Below are positions 25,135-33,089 of a stretch of 46,619 bases of DNA, one piece after another (the first letter of the stretch is position 1; every line of letters begins with the position of its first letter). This stretch comes from Chloroflexota bacterium (GTDB taxonomy: Bacteria; Chloroflexota; Dormibacteria; Aeolococcales; Aeolococcaceae): contig VBIQ01000021.1 of assembly GCA_005880985.1 (NCBI GenBank), positions 1-46,619 on the forward strand, read 5' to 3'. Under the pieces are notes generated by a model. It was not told the DNA's origin. It made no database searches and saw nothing but the letters and a program-made list of their open reading frames with translations. Made by a program: the position numbers and the translations under genes.

Positions 25135-26487
25135 TCAGACCGCGGCGCCAAGGACGGCCAACAGGTCGTGGACGGGACCCTCTGACCCCACCTCAGGCAC
25201 GAGCGGGCTCACCCGCGCGGACTCGGCAAGCGGCTCGAGGGTCATCTCACCCGTGTCATCGATCCGCGCCGTCCCACCCGGCGTAGGCGACATCCCGAGA
25301 TCGATCAACAATCGACCGCCGTCAATCGTGAGGCTAAGGTGACGTACGACACGCCGTAGCTGGCCGGCTGTCTTGGTGATGTACAGGTCAAAGGTTGCCG
25401 CATCGACATGGATCGCGTCGGCACCCACCCGCTGACCCGACGGGGCGACCACCGACAGGTAGTCAGGCACTGCCGAAGCGTCGAATGTCTCTCGCAGGTG
25501 CTCGACCACTTTCCCGCTCTCACGTTCCTCGCCTAGGACGCTCAAATCGGCAGAGGCGGACAGATCCTGCAATGTGAAGTCACCCAGGATCGGAGCATCG
25601 ACCGCGTCGGGAATCGACACCGCCGGCTGGCCACTCCGCTTGAGAGCGACGTCGTGGAGGGTGGCGTCGATGCGCGTCCCAGCCCGATCCGCTGGCGACG
25701 TCACCTCAATGATGGTTGGTCCTCCCGACCCCCCGGGGTTGACGATATCGGCGCCCACGCTCACAGACCGGCTGGGTCCCACGATGCCACCGAGCTCTGC
25801 ACCGGCATTGCCACTGTCAACGCGCACCGTGACGGTGGCGTGCCCCATGGTCCCTTGGTCCAGCGTGCTCTCGATCGTCGATCGGGCACGCCCGATTGCC
25901 TCGATCGTCGAGCTGCGCACCGGTGCATCTGATCGACAGGTCCACGAGAGATGGCCATCGACCGCCGTCGCGGTGGAATGCCCAATCGGCCGAGCTCCGG
26001 TGTAACTCAGCAATCCCGAACCATCACCGTGGATGGTGACCGACAACGTCGATCCGTCACCTTCCCCAGTGCGAAACTGTTGGCTGTCCCGGCCGGCGTG
26101 GTAACTGGTCAGGCTGACCACGAGCAGACCGAGTCGCCGCAGATCTGTCGTCTCGCTCCTGATGTGCGGCAGCCCAAGCCTGGCGCGTACCGTCACCTGG
26201 TCGCCACCGGCGTCCCAGACCTGCGCCTCCGGCATGACCACGTGCGTAGCTCCGTACTCGGTGATGGTGGGATCTGTGCACGTCCCGCTGCTGTTCGTCA
26301 CCGCTGCCGTGAACGGAGCATCGACAAGGACCCCACCCCGGATGTCGACATGCCCCTGAAAGTGCAGTGTCCGAACGACGAGTTGCGAGGCCTCACGGCT
26401 CCCACCCGGACTCGGCCCACCTACTCCCGCAGACCCGCACCCGGCAACACACAGGAGAGCAGCGACGGCGGCAGCGATTCGACCCAC
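25135..26487 (-). CDS. two-domain lipoprotein
   Basis: A 450-residue protein from GTG 26487, immediately after the stop of the upstream 98-residue gene (TAGGTG). Signal peptide with lipobox LLCVAGC (cysteine ~17). Residues ~35-185 carry the domain shared with the 200-residue lipoprotein next to it. The rest (~190-450) is a different mixed alpha/beta region with IIEVTSPADRAGTRIDATLH, VVEHLRETFDASAVPDYL and LSLTIDGGRLLIDLG. These phrases, with the terminal MSPTPGGTARIDDTG, are reminiscent of outer-layer lipoproteins of the LppX/LprG type, which bind lipids; that is a loose resemblance, not an identification. Expressed with the small gene upstream and the short lipoprotein downstream. Confidence 0.78.
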   Translation of the reverse strand: MGRIAAAVAALLCVAGCGSAGVGGPSPGGSREASQLVVRTLHFQGHVDIRGGVLVDAPFTAAVTNSSGTCTDPTITEYGATHVVMPEAQVWDAGGDQVTVRARLGLPHIRSETTDLRRLGLLVVSLTSYHAGRDSQQFRTGEGDGSTLSVTIHGDGSGLLSYTGARPIGHSTATAVDGHLSWTCRSDAPVRSSTIEAIGRARSTIESTLDQGTMGHATVTVRVDSGNAGAELGGIVGPSRSVSVGADIVNPGGSGGPTIIEVTSPADRAGTRIDATLHDVALKRSGQPAVSIPDAVDAPILGDFTLQDLSASADLSVLGEERESGKVVEHLRETFDASAVPDYLSVVAPSGQRVGADAIHVDAATFDLYITKTAGQLRRVVRHLSLTIDGGRLLIDLGMSPTPGGTARIDDTGEMTLEPLAESARVSPLVPEVGSEGPVHDLLAVLGAAV

Positions 26488-26784
26488 CTACCCTGCCCAC
26501 TCGATGACGATGGTGTCCTGCTCCACTGCCACTGTCGCTGCGTTGGGGATGTCCCTTTGTCCGAGCACCAGCCGAAGGTAGCCCGCGGTTCGACGTGCCT
26601 GGTCGTTGAGTTCGTACGTCTTCACGGTCCTGCCTTGCAGCGCCGCTGAGCCCCGGTCGGTGCTCACCGTCCGTGTAGGTGGCCGTCCGCGTCGCCTCAT
26701 CGGTTCGGCTTGGCGATCGGGCTGGGGCCCCTCACTACCAGCGAGCGGCGTCTCCACCCCTGTGGCCTCGTCCACGTCGATCAA
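26488..26784 (-). CDS. small cytoplasmic protein heading the lipoprotein operon
   Basis: A 98-residue protein. The first ~50 residues are charged and disordered (RRRGRPPTRTVSTDRG). The remainder is compact (LQGRTVKTYELNDQARRTAG, YLRLVLGQRDIPNAATVAVE, QDTIVIEW). It ends one base before the lipoprotein's GTG, so both are one transcription unit. No family recognised; no membrane segment. It may be a small regulator, but nothing in the sequence proves it. Confidence 0.55.
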   Translation of the reverse strand: MIDVDEATGVETPLAGSEGPQPDRQAEPMRRRGRPPTRTVSTDRGSAALQGRTVKTYELNDQARRTAGYLRLVLGQRDIPNAATVAVEQDTIVIEWAG

Positions 26785-26846
26785 CGGTATGTCCCTCCAA
26801 ATCAGGCCGGAGTGTCTCGTCTACCCTCTTCATGGCCCGCCCGTGG

Positions 26847-26936
26847 TCACTATCCCCTAGTCGCCTCTGCGCAGAAAGTCGTTCAAGCAAAGACACGATC
26901 ACGCCATGCTCCGCTTATGCGTTTTCACTATCCCCT
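26847..26936. repeat. two 12-bp direct repeats in the divergent promoter region
   Basis: TCACTATCCCCT occurs exactly at 26847-26858 and 26925-26936, 66 bases apart, in the gap between the minus-strand lipoprotein operon (start 26784) and the plus-strand gene at 27032. The intervening DNA is less GC-rich. A regulator site or a duplicated promoter element is possible. Confidence 0.55.
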
Positions 26937-27031
26937 GGTATCAAGACAGCAAAACTTCCTCTGGCGGCGCGTAGTTTTTCCGCGGCTTCCGTCGTTAACG
27001 AGGTGAAGACTGGGTATTCGAGGGGAGAGGG

Positions 27032-27268
27032 ATGCTGAGACCGCATACCGACGCCGCTCCCGGCGACCGCCGGCCCTTTGCCCAGCGACTGGTTCTTCCC
27101 GGCTGCATTGGCAAGCAGCGGTTCACCAGCCCCGGCCTCGCACACCAGGTCGCCCAGCGGATGATCCGGCGACGCCACATCGGCATCCGCTCCTACCGCT
27201 GTCGCTTCTGCGGCGCCTGGCACCTCGGAACCCCTGAGGACCGATTGGTTCCACCGCGTCGAACGTAA
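27032..27268 (+). CDS. small zinc-finger-like protein (CxxCGxWHLG)
   Basis: A 78-residue protein from ATG 27032, preceded by AGGGGAGAGG. Its core is CIGKQRFTSPGLAHQVAQRM, then IRRRHIGIRSYRCRFCGAWH. The C-x2-C plus W-H motif with a basic helix before it matches a class of tiny proteins common in actinobacterial and phage-derived DNA. One upstream cysteine (GCIGK) could complete a metal site. A diverged copy lies on minus at 42753-43061. It ends 4 bases from the convergent VirD4-like gene, whose stop sits inside a shared hairpin. Nucleic-acid binding is likely but unproven. Confidence 0.65.
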   Translation: MLRPHTDAAPGDRRPFAQRLVLPGCIGKQRFTSPGLAHQVAQRMIRRRHIGIRSYRCRFCGAWHLGTPEDRLVPPRRT

Positions 27269-27269
27269 T

Positions 27270-27290
27270 CGCCTACGCACCGTGTAGGCG
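27270..27290. terminator. bidirectional hairpin between convergent genes
   Basis: CGCCTAC at 27270-27276 pairs with GTAGGCG at 27284-27290 (7 bp, loop of 7). The left arm contains the stop codon of the minus-strand coupling-protein gene, and the hairpin begins 2 bases after the plus-strand stop, so it could serve both. Confidence 0.5.
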
Positions 27291-28934
27291 CAGCCAGCTC
27301 GAGAAGGGTTCGGTCCGCTGGCACACGGCCAGCTTGACGATGTCGGGCGACCGCTGTCCCACGAGCACCAGAGCGCTCCCTGGCTGCAACTGGCGGATGG
27401 CCGCCGCGGGAAATCGGGGCTGCTCCACCAGCCCGTGGTGCTTGCTGACGCTCCAGTCCACAGTCCATCGCGGTCCCTGCACGTCGGTCCTGGTCACCTG
27501 CGGGACCCAGTGCTTCCCCGCGAGCCCCTCGATCCTCTCCAGCGTCTCAATGTCCGCCACGCCGGGCAGGATCACCTTGGCCCCCACCACGCTGAGCAGT
27601 CCAGCCGCGACGTCGCGTCCCCATCGGCGCGCTGCCTGGCTCAGGTCCTGTAGCGCGATCAGCAGCACGATGTTCCGCCCCCCTCCTTCGGACGCGATCT
27701 GAGGCAGGTTGGGCAGCGGGCAGATGTTGGCGATCTCGTCGAGGGCCAGCAGCAGTGGCTGCGCCACCCCCCCGTCCGCATCGCTGCGACGCAGGGCCGC
27801 CACCCGAATCTCTTCGACCAAGCCGACGACCAGGGGCGCCAGGCTGACGGACAGGTCGGCCGGCGCGACGATGAAGAGCGCCGACTGACCCTGCAGGAAG
27901 GCATCAGCATCAAACGGGCAGCGATCGCCAGCGTCGGCGCTGTCGAGCACGTCGGTGACATCGAACGGGGCGAGCGCGCCAGCAATCGCCGACCATATGG
28001 ATCCGCGCTCACGCTCGGGCGTGCGGGCAATCCCGCCCAAAACGGCTTGTGCATGTGACCCGGCTCTCGCCTGGCTGCTCACCAGATGCTCCGCCGGGTC
28101 GACCCGCCCGGCATGGACCCAATCCACCACCCTCGACATCCGCAGGTCGCCAATGGAGGCGGCATGGAGCAGTGCCGCGAGCAGCTGCGCGCCCCGACTG
28201 CGCCAGTGGTCCACGTCCTCGGTACCGTGCCCGGCGGTGGCGACCAGCGCTCGAGCGCGAGCGCAGGCCGTGTCCCATCGCTCACACCCCCGGAGCGGAG
28301 ACCAGTCCAGCCGCTGCACCCCGGGCGGCAGTAGCCGTTCGCGTTGCATCGGGTCGCAGCACCACACCTCGCCGCGACGGCCCCGCACGCCGGCACAGAC
28401 GTCGAGCACCTCCCGTCGCGTGCTGGTGCTCACCACCGGCCCCTGCCACTGCAACACATTGGGGATGACCACCCCAGTGGTCTTTCCGCTCCGTGGCGGC
28501 CCGATGACCAAGGCGCCGATCTGCTGCGGGGCCGCGACCCATCCCGCCCGGGCCCGACCAAGCAGCAAACCAGGGGGGATGCCATACGCCGCCGGATCGA
28601 GGAGTCGCAGGCGCCGCCGCACCGTGGTGTCGACTCGGCGCAGAAGGCCGACCGCGGCCATTCCCGCTCCCCAGCCGACCGCCATCTCTGCCGTCGAACC
28701 CGCGGGGGTGACACCCAGGTCGGCCGCGCACGAGGCCACCCAGATCGCCGGGACGATGGCGAGGCCGACGGGAGCCCAGCCCCGCAGCCGCCGAGGCAGT
28801 GGTTGCGCCAAGTACGCGACCACGCTCAGTGGTGCCAGCAGCCATGGGCTCAACAACGATGCGGCGACGACTGCCGTCACCCACAGCAAGGCGCCGCGGT
28901 GCCGGCACGTCCATTGCTGGCACCTCTCCGGCAA
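27273..28934 (-). CDS. VirD4/TraG-type coupling ATPase
   Basis: A 553-residue protein from TTG 28934; the frame is open further upstream but has no ATG/GTG/TTG. Two or three hydrophobic segments fall in the first ~100 residues. Then Walker A GPPRSGKTT (145-153), the long family insertion, Walker B LLLALDEIAN (D399, E400) followed by PLPNLPQIASEGGGRNI, and LIALQDLSQAARRWG, which is the VirD4/TraG hallmark. These hexameric motor proteins bring DNA or protein to a type IV secretion channel. No relaxase or mating-channel gene is present in the window, so this is either an orphan of an integrated element or a dedicated exporter. It is the last gene of an operon headed by a sigma factor. Confidence 0.88.
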   Translation of the reverse strand: MPERCQQWTCRHRGALLWVTAVVAASLLSPWLLAPLSVVAYLAQPLPRRLRGWAPVGLAIVPAIWVASCAADLGVTPAGSTAEMAVGWGAGMAAVGLLRRVDTTVRRRLRLLDPAAYGIPPGLLLGRARAGWVAAPQQIGALVIGPPRSGKTTGVVIPNVLQWQGPVVSTSTRREVLDVCAGVRGRRGEVWCCDPMQRERLLPPGVQRLDWSPLRGCERWDTACARARALVATAGHGTEDVDHWRSRGAQLLAALLHAASIGDLRMSRVVDWVHAGRVDPAEHLVSSQARAGSHAQAVLGGIARTPERERGSIWSAIAGALAPFDVTDVLDSADAGDRCPFDADAFLQGQSALFIVAPADLSVSLAPLVVGLVEEIRVAALRRSDADGGVAQPLLLALDEIANICPLPNLPQIASEGGGRNIVLLIALQDLSQAARRWGRDVAAGLLSVVGAKVILPGVADIETLERIEGLAGKHWVPQVTRTDVQGPRWTVDWSVSKHHGLVEQPRFPAAAIRQLQPGSALVLVGQRSPDIVKLAVCQRTEPFSSWLRLHGA

Positions 28935-29028
28935 GCGCTCCCAGACGTCACGGGCGGCAGCGTCGCCGGCATCGAGCCGGCGGGCGACCCTGGCCAGCCG
29001 TCCATCGGCGCCCGCCGGGGTCGTCGCC

Positions 29029-29445
29029 TCAGCGTTCGTCCGGACCGTCCTCCCCCGACCCTGGCCCGATGGACCGCGCCATTACCTCTTCGATGCTCGG
29101 TGTCGGCTCAGGGTCCGCCCACGGTGACTCTCGGGGTGGATGCACACCATGGTGGCCGTGAAGCGGCTCGCAGTCGCGGATCAGCGGCGCCAGTCCGCTG
29201 CTCCACCAGTCGGCTGCCTCCCGGGCAGAGCTCCCCTCGCCAAATGCATCGCCGCGCCAGTGCGCCAGAGCGAGCAGCCGTTCGACCACCCACCCATGGA
29301 CATACCAGCACGAGGGAATCTCGACGTCGTCCTCGCGGAGGCCGTCGACAAAGCCAACCAAGTCCGCCCAGGCCTCCGCTCGGACCGGGGGATCGAGGCT
29401 CTTGAGGTCCCACGGGACCGCCGCATCGTTGCGGGTGGCGGTCAC
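29029..29445 (-). CDS. DUF4913-like small protein
   Basis: A 138-residue protein. I chose GTG 29445 because it overlaps the preceding HTH gene's stop in a GTGA; ATG 29478 would overlap by 37 bases. The core IPSCWYVHGWVVERLLALAH, then REAADWWSSGLAPLIRDC, matches the DUF4913 pattern (CWYxH followed by a helix, then a Trp-rich helix). DUF4913 proteins commonly sit beside conjugation-like coupling proteins in actinobacterial mobile DNA, and here the VirD4-like gene is next. Acidic C-terminal tail with ESPWADPEPTP. Function unknown. Confidence 0.72.
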   Translation of the reverse strand: MTATRNDAAVPWDLKSLDPPVRAEAWADLVGFVDGLREDDVEIPSCWYVHGWVVERLLALAHWRGDAFGEGSSAREAADWWSSGLAPLIRDCEPLHGHHGVHPPRESPWADPEPTPSIEEVMARSIGPGSGEDGPDER

Positions 29446-29675
29446 GCCGCGCCGCGCGACTCGCCTGCGGTCGCCCATTGCTCAAGCTCGGGGATCACCG
29501 GAGAGGAAGTCACGGCGCGTGCGATGCGCAGTGCGGACGTCACTGTCACGGCGCGGCCATGCACCGCCGCCGATACGGTCGCCGGCGCCACCTGGGCCAA
29601 CTCCGCCACTCGGCTCGCTGTCAGCCCGCGCACCCGCAAGGCGCGTAGGAACTCATCGTCGAAGCGGTACTTCAT
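29442..29675 (-). CDS. small HTH (XRE-like) DNA-binding protein
   Basis: A 77-residue protein from ATG 29675; a longer frame upstream is a shadow of the neighbouring gene. The sequence RFDDEFLRALRVRGLTASRV, AELAQVAPATVSAAVHGRAV, TVTSALRIARAV reads as a compact lambda-repressor-type helix-turn-helix: AELAQVAPATVSAAVHG is the recognition pair, followed by an ALRIARAV helix. It starts 8 bases after the membrane-anchored partner's stop and overlaps the DUF4913-like gene by 4 bases, so it is in the sigma-headed operon and probably autoregulates it. Confidence 0.72.
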   Translation of the reverse strand: MKYRFDDEFLRALRVRGLTASRVAELAQVAPATVSAAVHGRAVTVTSALRIARAVTSSPVIPELEQWATAGESRGAA

Positions 29676-29683
29676 CGTCGGCC

Positions 29684-30589
29684 TCAGCCCGCAGGCGGGG
29701 TCGTCAGATCGATCGCGCCTGGCGGACGAGTGATGGGAACCGAACTGTCGAAGTTGTCGAGGTCGATGGTGGTGACACCGGTCAGGCCGATGACGCCGGT
29801 CCCGTTGGTATCCGAGGAGGCGGTGCAGTCGCTCGGTCCCGCCGTCGAGACGCCCGCCCCTGTCTGGGTAAGGCGCAACGGGTACGGCACCCCACTGGCG
29901 GCGGCGTCGATCGTGAACGCAGGCTGGCCACGGCCCGCGGCTGCCGCCGTGATGGCGATGGCGGCAAGGCCGCGGACAGTGGTCGTCCCCGCCTTGCCGA
30001 GGCTTCCATGGCTCCCGAGAAGGCAACTGCTGATGTGCCCAGGAGCTACGTACGTGCGGGTCAGGGCGGGCAGCCCGCCCGGCGGGATCTTGAGCCAGCG
30101 ATCGTGCACCCGACCGGCCAGCTCCGGCGGGATCAGGTCCGGGTCGTTCGCGTAGACGTCGCTCCCGATGAAGACGAACGACCGGGTGACTCCACTAGTG
30201 GTAATGGACTCCGCGACATTCCCCGCTGTGTCGTACCGGATCTCCGCCGTTGTCGACTGGCCGGCGTTGCTCGTGCTGGTCAAGCGAAGCCGGTATGCCT
30301 TGGCGTGAGCGAGCGCGTTGGCAGCATCGGCATAAATCGCGTCGGCGCTCTTGGCCAGCTCGGCGGAGCCACCAGAGGTACGGTCGACGTGGCTCATCAC
30401 CACGGCGATGGCGACAGCGGTAGCACCCACCGCGAGCGCAACGCTGCCGGCGAGGGGGCGCAGCACGGTGGCTCGCCGGCGGCTGGTCAGCACGCGGTGG
30501 GGGAAGGGAGTGGCATCGGCCATCTCGCGGACCGCGCGGTGAGCGAGGCCGCGGACCTGGGTGTCGAAGTCCTCGACCGTCCGCGTCAT
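29684..30589 (-). CDS. membrane-anchored partner of the ECF sigma factor (putative anti-sigma)
   Basis: A 301-residue protein from ATG 30589, overlapping the sigma-factor stop (ATGA). About 45 cytoplasmic residues (VEDFDTQVRGLAHRAVREMA) precede one membrane segment at ~46-64 (PLAGSVALAVGATAVAIAVV). The external ~230 residues carry a beta-rich domain reminiscent of LppX/LprG-type or outer-membrane lipoprotein sorting folds (YRLRLTSTSNAGQSTTAEIR, SFVFIGSDVYANDPDLIPPE, GRVHDRWLKIPPG). No zinc-binding HxxxCxxC motif is present, so if it is an anti-sigma it is not of the ZAS type. The pairing with the sigma gene is the main argument. Confidence 0.75.
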   Translation of the reverse strand: MTRTVEDFDTQVRGLAHRAVREMADATPFPHRVLTSRRRATVLRPLAGSVALAVGATAVAIAVVMSHVDRTSGGSAELAKSADAIYADAANALAHAKAYRLRLTSTSNAGQSTTAEIRYDTAGNVAESITTSGVTRSFVFIGSDVYANDPDLIPPELAGRVHDRWLKIPPGGLPALTRTYVAPGHISSCLLGSHGSLGKAGTTTVRGLAAIAITAAAAGRGQPAFTIDAAASGVPYPLRLTQTGAGVSTAGPSDCTASSDTNGTGVIGLTGVTTIDLDNFDSSVPITRPPGAIDLTTPPAG

Positions 30590-31176
30590 CGAGGGACCTC
30601 CGTCGGCACTGCACCATCGACGTTTGCGCTCGGCGGCTCGATCCCGAGGCTGCCCGCCAGCCGCTGCCGGGCCGCTCGCAGTTGATTCTCGACCGTCCTG
30701 GGCGAGCAGCTCAGGATCTCGGCCACGTGCGCTGTCGGCAGATCCTCGCAGTAGAAGAGGACCACGCAGGCCCGCATCCGGGTTGGCAGAGTGCCCAGGG
30801 CGTTCATGAAATCGAGCGCATCAGGTGTCCACTCTTCGTGCCGCGGCCGCTCATAGACGCGGGCCAGGCGCAGCAGTTCTCGCACCGCCTGGCGGCGCCG
30901 CTTGCTGGCCAGGTGGACCAGCGCTGTCCGCAGCCATGGCCAGGCCGGGTCGCGCAGATACCCGGGGTCACGCCGGATCCGCTTCAGGGCGTCGAGGAAC
31001 ACCTCATGGGCCAGGTCCTCGCCGGCGGCGGGGTCTCCCGTGAGCAGCCGGCCGAGCGCGCTGAGGCGGCGGAACTCGGCGCGGTACACCCGTTCGAGCT
31101 GGTCGTCGATCGGATCGCGCCTGGGGAGATCGCCGGCGACGTCACCGACGAGGCGGGAGGACACGGCGCTGGCCAT
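30586..31176 (-). CDS. ECF RNA polymerase sigma factor
   Basis: A 196-residue sigma factor from ATG 31176. Region 2 (~26-95) includes LERVYRAEFRRLSALGRLLT, AAGEDLAHEVFLDALKR and PWLRTALVHLASKRRR. Region 4 (~120-180) includes LPTRMRACVVLFYCEDLPTA and HVAEILSCSPRTVENQLRAA. It heads a minus-strand operon with its membrane-anchored partner, a small HTH protein, a DUF4913-like protein and the VirD4-like ATPase. It is not closely similar to the sigma factors tied to Asp-box propellers. Promoters it drives may include its own, in the 205-base divergent gap to the 31382 gene. Confidence 0.92.
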   Translation of the reverse strand: MASAVSSRLVGDVAGDLPRRDPIDDQLERVYRAEFRRLSALGRLLTGDPAAGEDLAHEVFLDALKRIRRDPGYLRDPAWPWLRTALVHLASKRRRQAVRELLRLARVYERPRHEEWTPDALDFMNALGTLPTRMRACVVLFYCEDLPTAHVAEILSCSPRTVENQLRAARQRLAGSLGIEPPSANVDGAVPTEVPR

Positions 31177-31381
31177 TCTGACTGTCCATGGCCATCCCCG
31201 TTGCTCGCTCCCCCTATGGGCAGCAAAGTGTTTTGGCTATCGCCAAAGGACGACGACCAGAACCTGCTGACGCAAACCCTTCAAAGAGAGACTCGTGTCA
31301 ACTTCGAGCGTGACGCCGCTGCCCATAGGCGGTAGGATTCTGGGCGAGGCGAACGCTCCAGAGGTCGTAGGGGGTGGTGAC

Positions 31382-32128
31382 ATGGCGAACGTTCAGATTG
31401 CCGTGGTCAATGCGAGCACTGTGCTCGAGGACCGTGACGTGGCGGCAGTGGTGCCCGCCCTGCAGAAACAGGTCTCGCGTGACTTCGCTCCTCCCTGGGG
31501 AGCCGACGCCGATCTCACCTTCGTACCAAAGGACGGGACCCCGGCTGCGGGCACCTGGTGGCTGAGCGTCCTCGACAACTCCGATCAAGCCGGCGCCCTT
31601 GGATATCACGACTTGACCAACGAGGGGCTTCCGCTGGGCAAGATCTTTGCCCTTAGTGACAAGCAGTACGGCTTGCAGTGGACGGTCACCGCCAGCCACG
31701 AGCTGCTCGAGATGCTGGCCGACCCCGACATCAATCAGACGGTCTTTGTCCAGAATGACGCCACCTCGGGAATCCTCTACATGCATGAGGTCTGCGACGC
31801 ATGCGAGGCCGACAAGTACGGGTACGAGATCGACGGAACTCTGGTCTCGGATTTCGTCTTCCCCGCGTGGTTCGAATCGTTCTGGAAACCGGCAAGCACG
31901 CGGTTCGACTACCAGAACCAGATCCAGGCTCCCTTCACGTTGCTCCCCGGCGGCTATATCGGGCTCTTTGACGTCACCGCCGGCACGGGATGGCAGCAAC
32001 AGACCGGAGCGGAAGCGGCCGCGACGTACGGCTCGCGTCCGCGGCCTGGCAGCCGCCGGGAGCGAAGGCGGACCCCCAGAAATCAGTGGCTGCGCAGCGA
32101 GGTCAGGGTCCTCCAAGCAGCCGGGTAA
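31382..32128 (+). CDS. putative metalloprotein with HELLE motif
   Basis: A 248-residue protein from ATG 31382 (AGGGGGTGG upstream; the frame is open to 31295). The central block reads WTVTASHELLEMLADPDINQ, then YMHEVCDACEADKYGYEIDG and VSDFVFPAWFESFW. HELLE resembles a zinc-peptidase HExxE/H site, and the C-x2-C with aspartates could bind metal. Proteins with the same block appear as uncharacterised families in bacteria (recollection). The last ~35 residues are Arg/Pro-rich and may be a disordered tail. It precedes the oxidative lipid cluster; catalytic activity is not shown by sequence. Confidence 0.72.
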   Translation: MANVQIAVVNASTVLEDRDVAAVVPALQKQVSRDFAPPWGADADLTFVPKDGTPAAGTWWLSVLDNSDQAGALGYHDLTNEGLPLGKIFALSDKQYGLQWTVTASHELLEMLADPDINQTVFVQNDATSGILYMHEVCDACEADKYGYEIDGTLVSDFVFPAWFESFWKPASTRFDYQNQIQAPFTLLPGGYIGLFDVTAGTGWQQQTGAEAAATYGSRPRPGSRRERRRTPRNQWLRSEVRVLQAAG

Positions 32129-32198
32129 CGCGCAGCCCGGACGGGGGCGCAGGCAACGCTTGCGCCTTCCGTCCCCCTCTGAACCGGGAGGTCACGAG

Positions 32199-32324
32199 AT
32201 GTCGTTCGAGCAGAACCCCCTTCTCATGGTGCCGTTCATCCTGTCGGTGGTGGCCGGCTACGACATTGCCAAGGCCGCCATCCGCCATCTGATGAGCACC
32301 CGGGCGAGGCAGCATGACCGGTAG
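32199..32324 (+). CDS. small membrane protein (41 residues)
   Basis: ATG 32199 follows CGGGAGGTCACGAG (GGGAGG 8 bases upstream). The product has one hydrophobic segment (LLMVPFILSVVAG) and a basic C-terminus (RHLMSTRARQHDR). Its stop overlaps the next start at 32314 by 11 bases, supporting co-translation. No family recognised. Confidence 0.55.
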   Translation: MSFEQNPLLMVPFILSVVAGYDIAKAAIRHLMSTRARQHDR

Positions 32325-32745
32325 CGCCGGCCCCGCGCCGGTCGACCCGCGGCCGTTCCGGACCATGCAGCAGAGCCAGGCACCATGGCCCCGGATGACC
32401 ATCGCCGGATCCCCAGCCAACTACTGGCTTCTCGACTACGACACCATCAACAACATGCAGTGGGTGGTCAGCGCCAAGGACACCCGCATCCCGCTCTTCC
32501 CCGACCCCCACGCCTGCATCGTCGGAACCGTCTCCCAGGTCATCAATGAGCAGGACGGCGACACCCATATCTGGGTGACCATGGACGGCACCAGCAAAGG
32601 CCGCTTTGCCTGCGAGATCACCCCCCAACAGAAGATAGCGCCGCCCCGGGTGGGCCAGCACATCAGGGTCTACGGAATCTTCCGCTACGACCTGCAGCAC
32701 TCGTGGCCCGAGATCCATCCTCTTGACCACTGGGAGGTGGTGTGA
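32314..32745 (+). CDS. small OB-fold-like protein
   Basis: A 143-residue protein from ATG 32314. The pattern CIVGTVSQVINEQDGDTHIW, then CEITPQQKIAPPRVGQHIRV and YGIFRYDLQHSWPEIHPLDH, is what is expected of a five-strand OB barrel. Domains of this form often end in a conserved EIHP...W. No signal peptide, so likely cytoplasmic. Sits between the HELLE protein and the DUF4331 gene on the same strand. Function unknown; binding of a small ligand or nucleic acid is possible. Confidence 0.65.
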   Translation: MTGSAGPAPVDPRPFRTMQQSQAPWPRMTIAGSPANYWLLDYDTINNMQWVVSAKDTRIPLFPDPHACIVGTVSQVINEQDGDTHIWVTMDGTSKGRFACEITPQQKIAPPRVGQHIRVYGIFRYDLQHSWPEIHPLDHWEVV

Positions 32746-33089
32746 GCTGGAGGTGGCGATGATCGAGGTCGCGAGTTTCCCCGAAAGTCTTGGGGAGTGG
32801 AAGCCTGCCGAGCAGCCGTTCTACTTCGAGGTCTTCGGCGAGACGCGTCCCGTGGTTGACGCGACCTCGCGGGCATCGACGCCTGCGGCTACCCGAGTTA
32901 CTTGGGTCGCGCATGAGGCGTGCCGCCGCAGGGATTACTGCCTGGGCCGGGAGGGCAGCAGGCAGAACCGCCGGGGAGGCCACTTGGACATCTCCGCGGT
33001 GGGCACCGATGGGCCTTTCCTACTAAAGGGGTGCATCGATGTCCTCACGGCACCGCTGTCTCTCGGCGAATCCACACGGAGTCTGTGTC
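32746..33089. other. junction region with a possible ORF remnant
   Basis: ATG 32759, with GGAGGTGG just upstream, opens a frame whose first ~38 residues look protein-like (IEVASFPESLGEWKPAEQPF) but which then becomes arginine-rich and runs into the certain DUF4331 gene in another frame, stopping at 33466. Probably a remnant or chance frame. The DUF4331 start may be ATG 33039 (after AAAGGGG) or ATG 33090. Confidence 0.35.
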
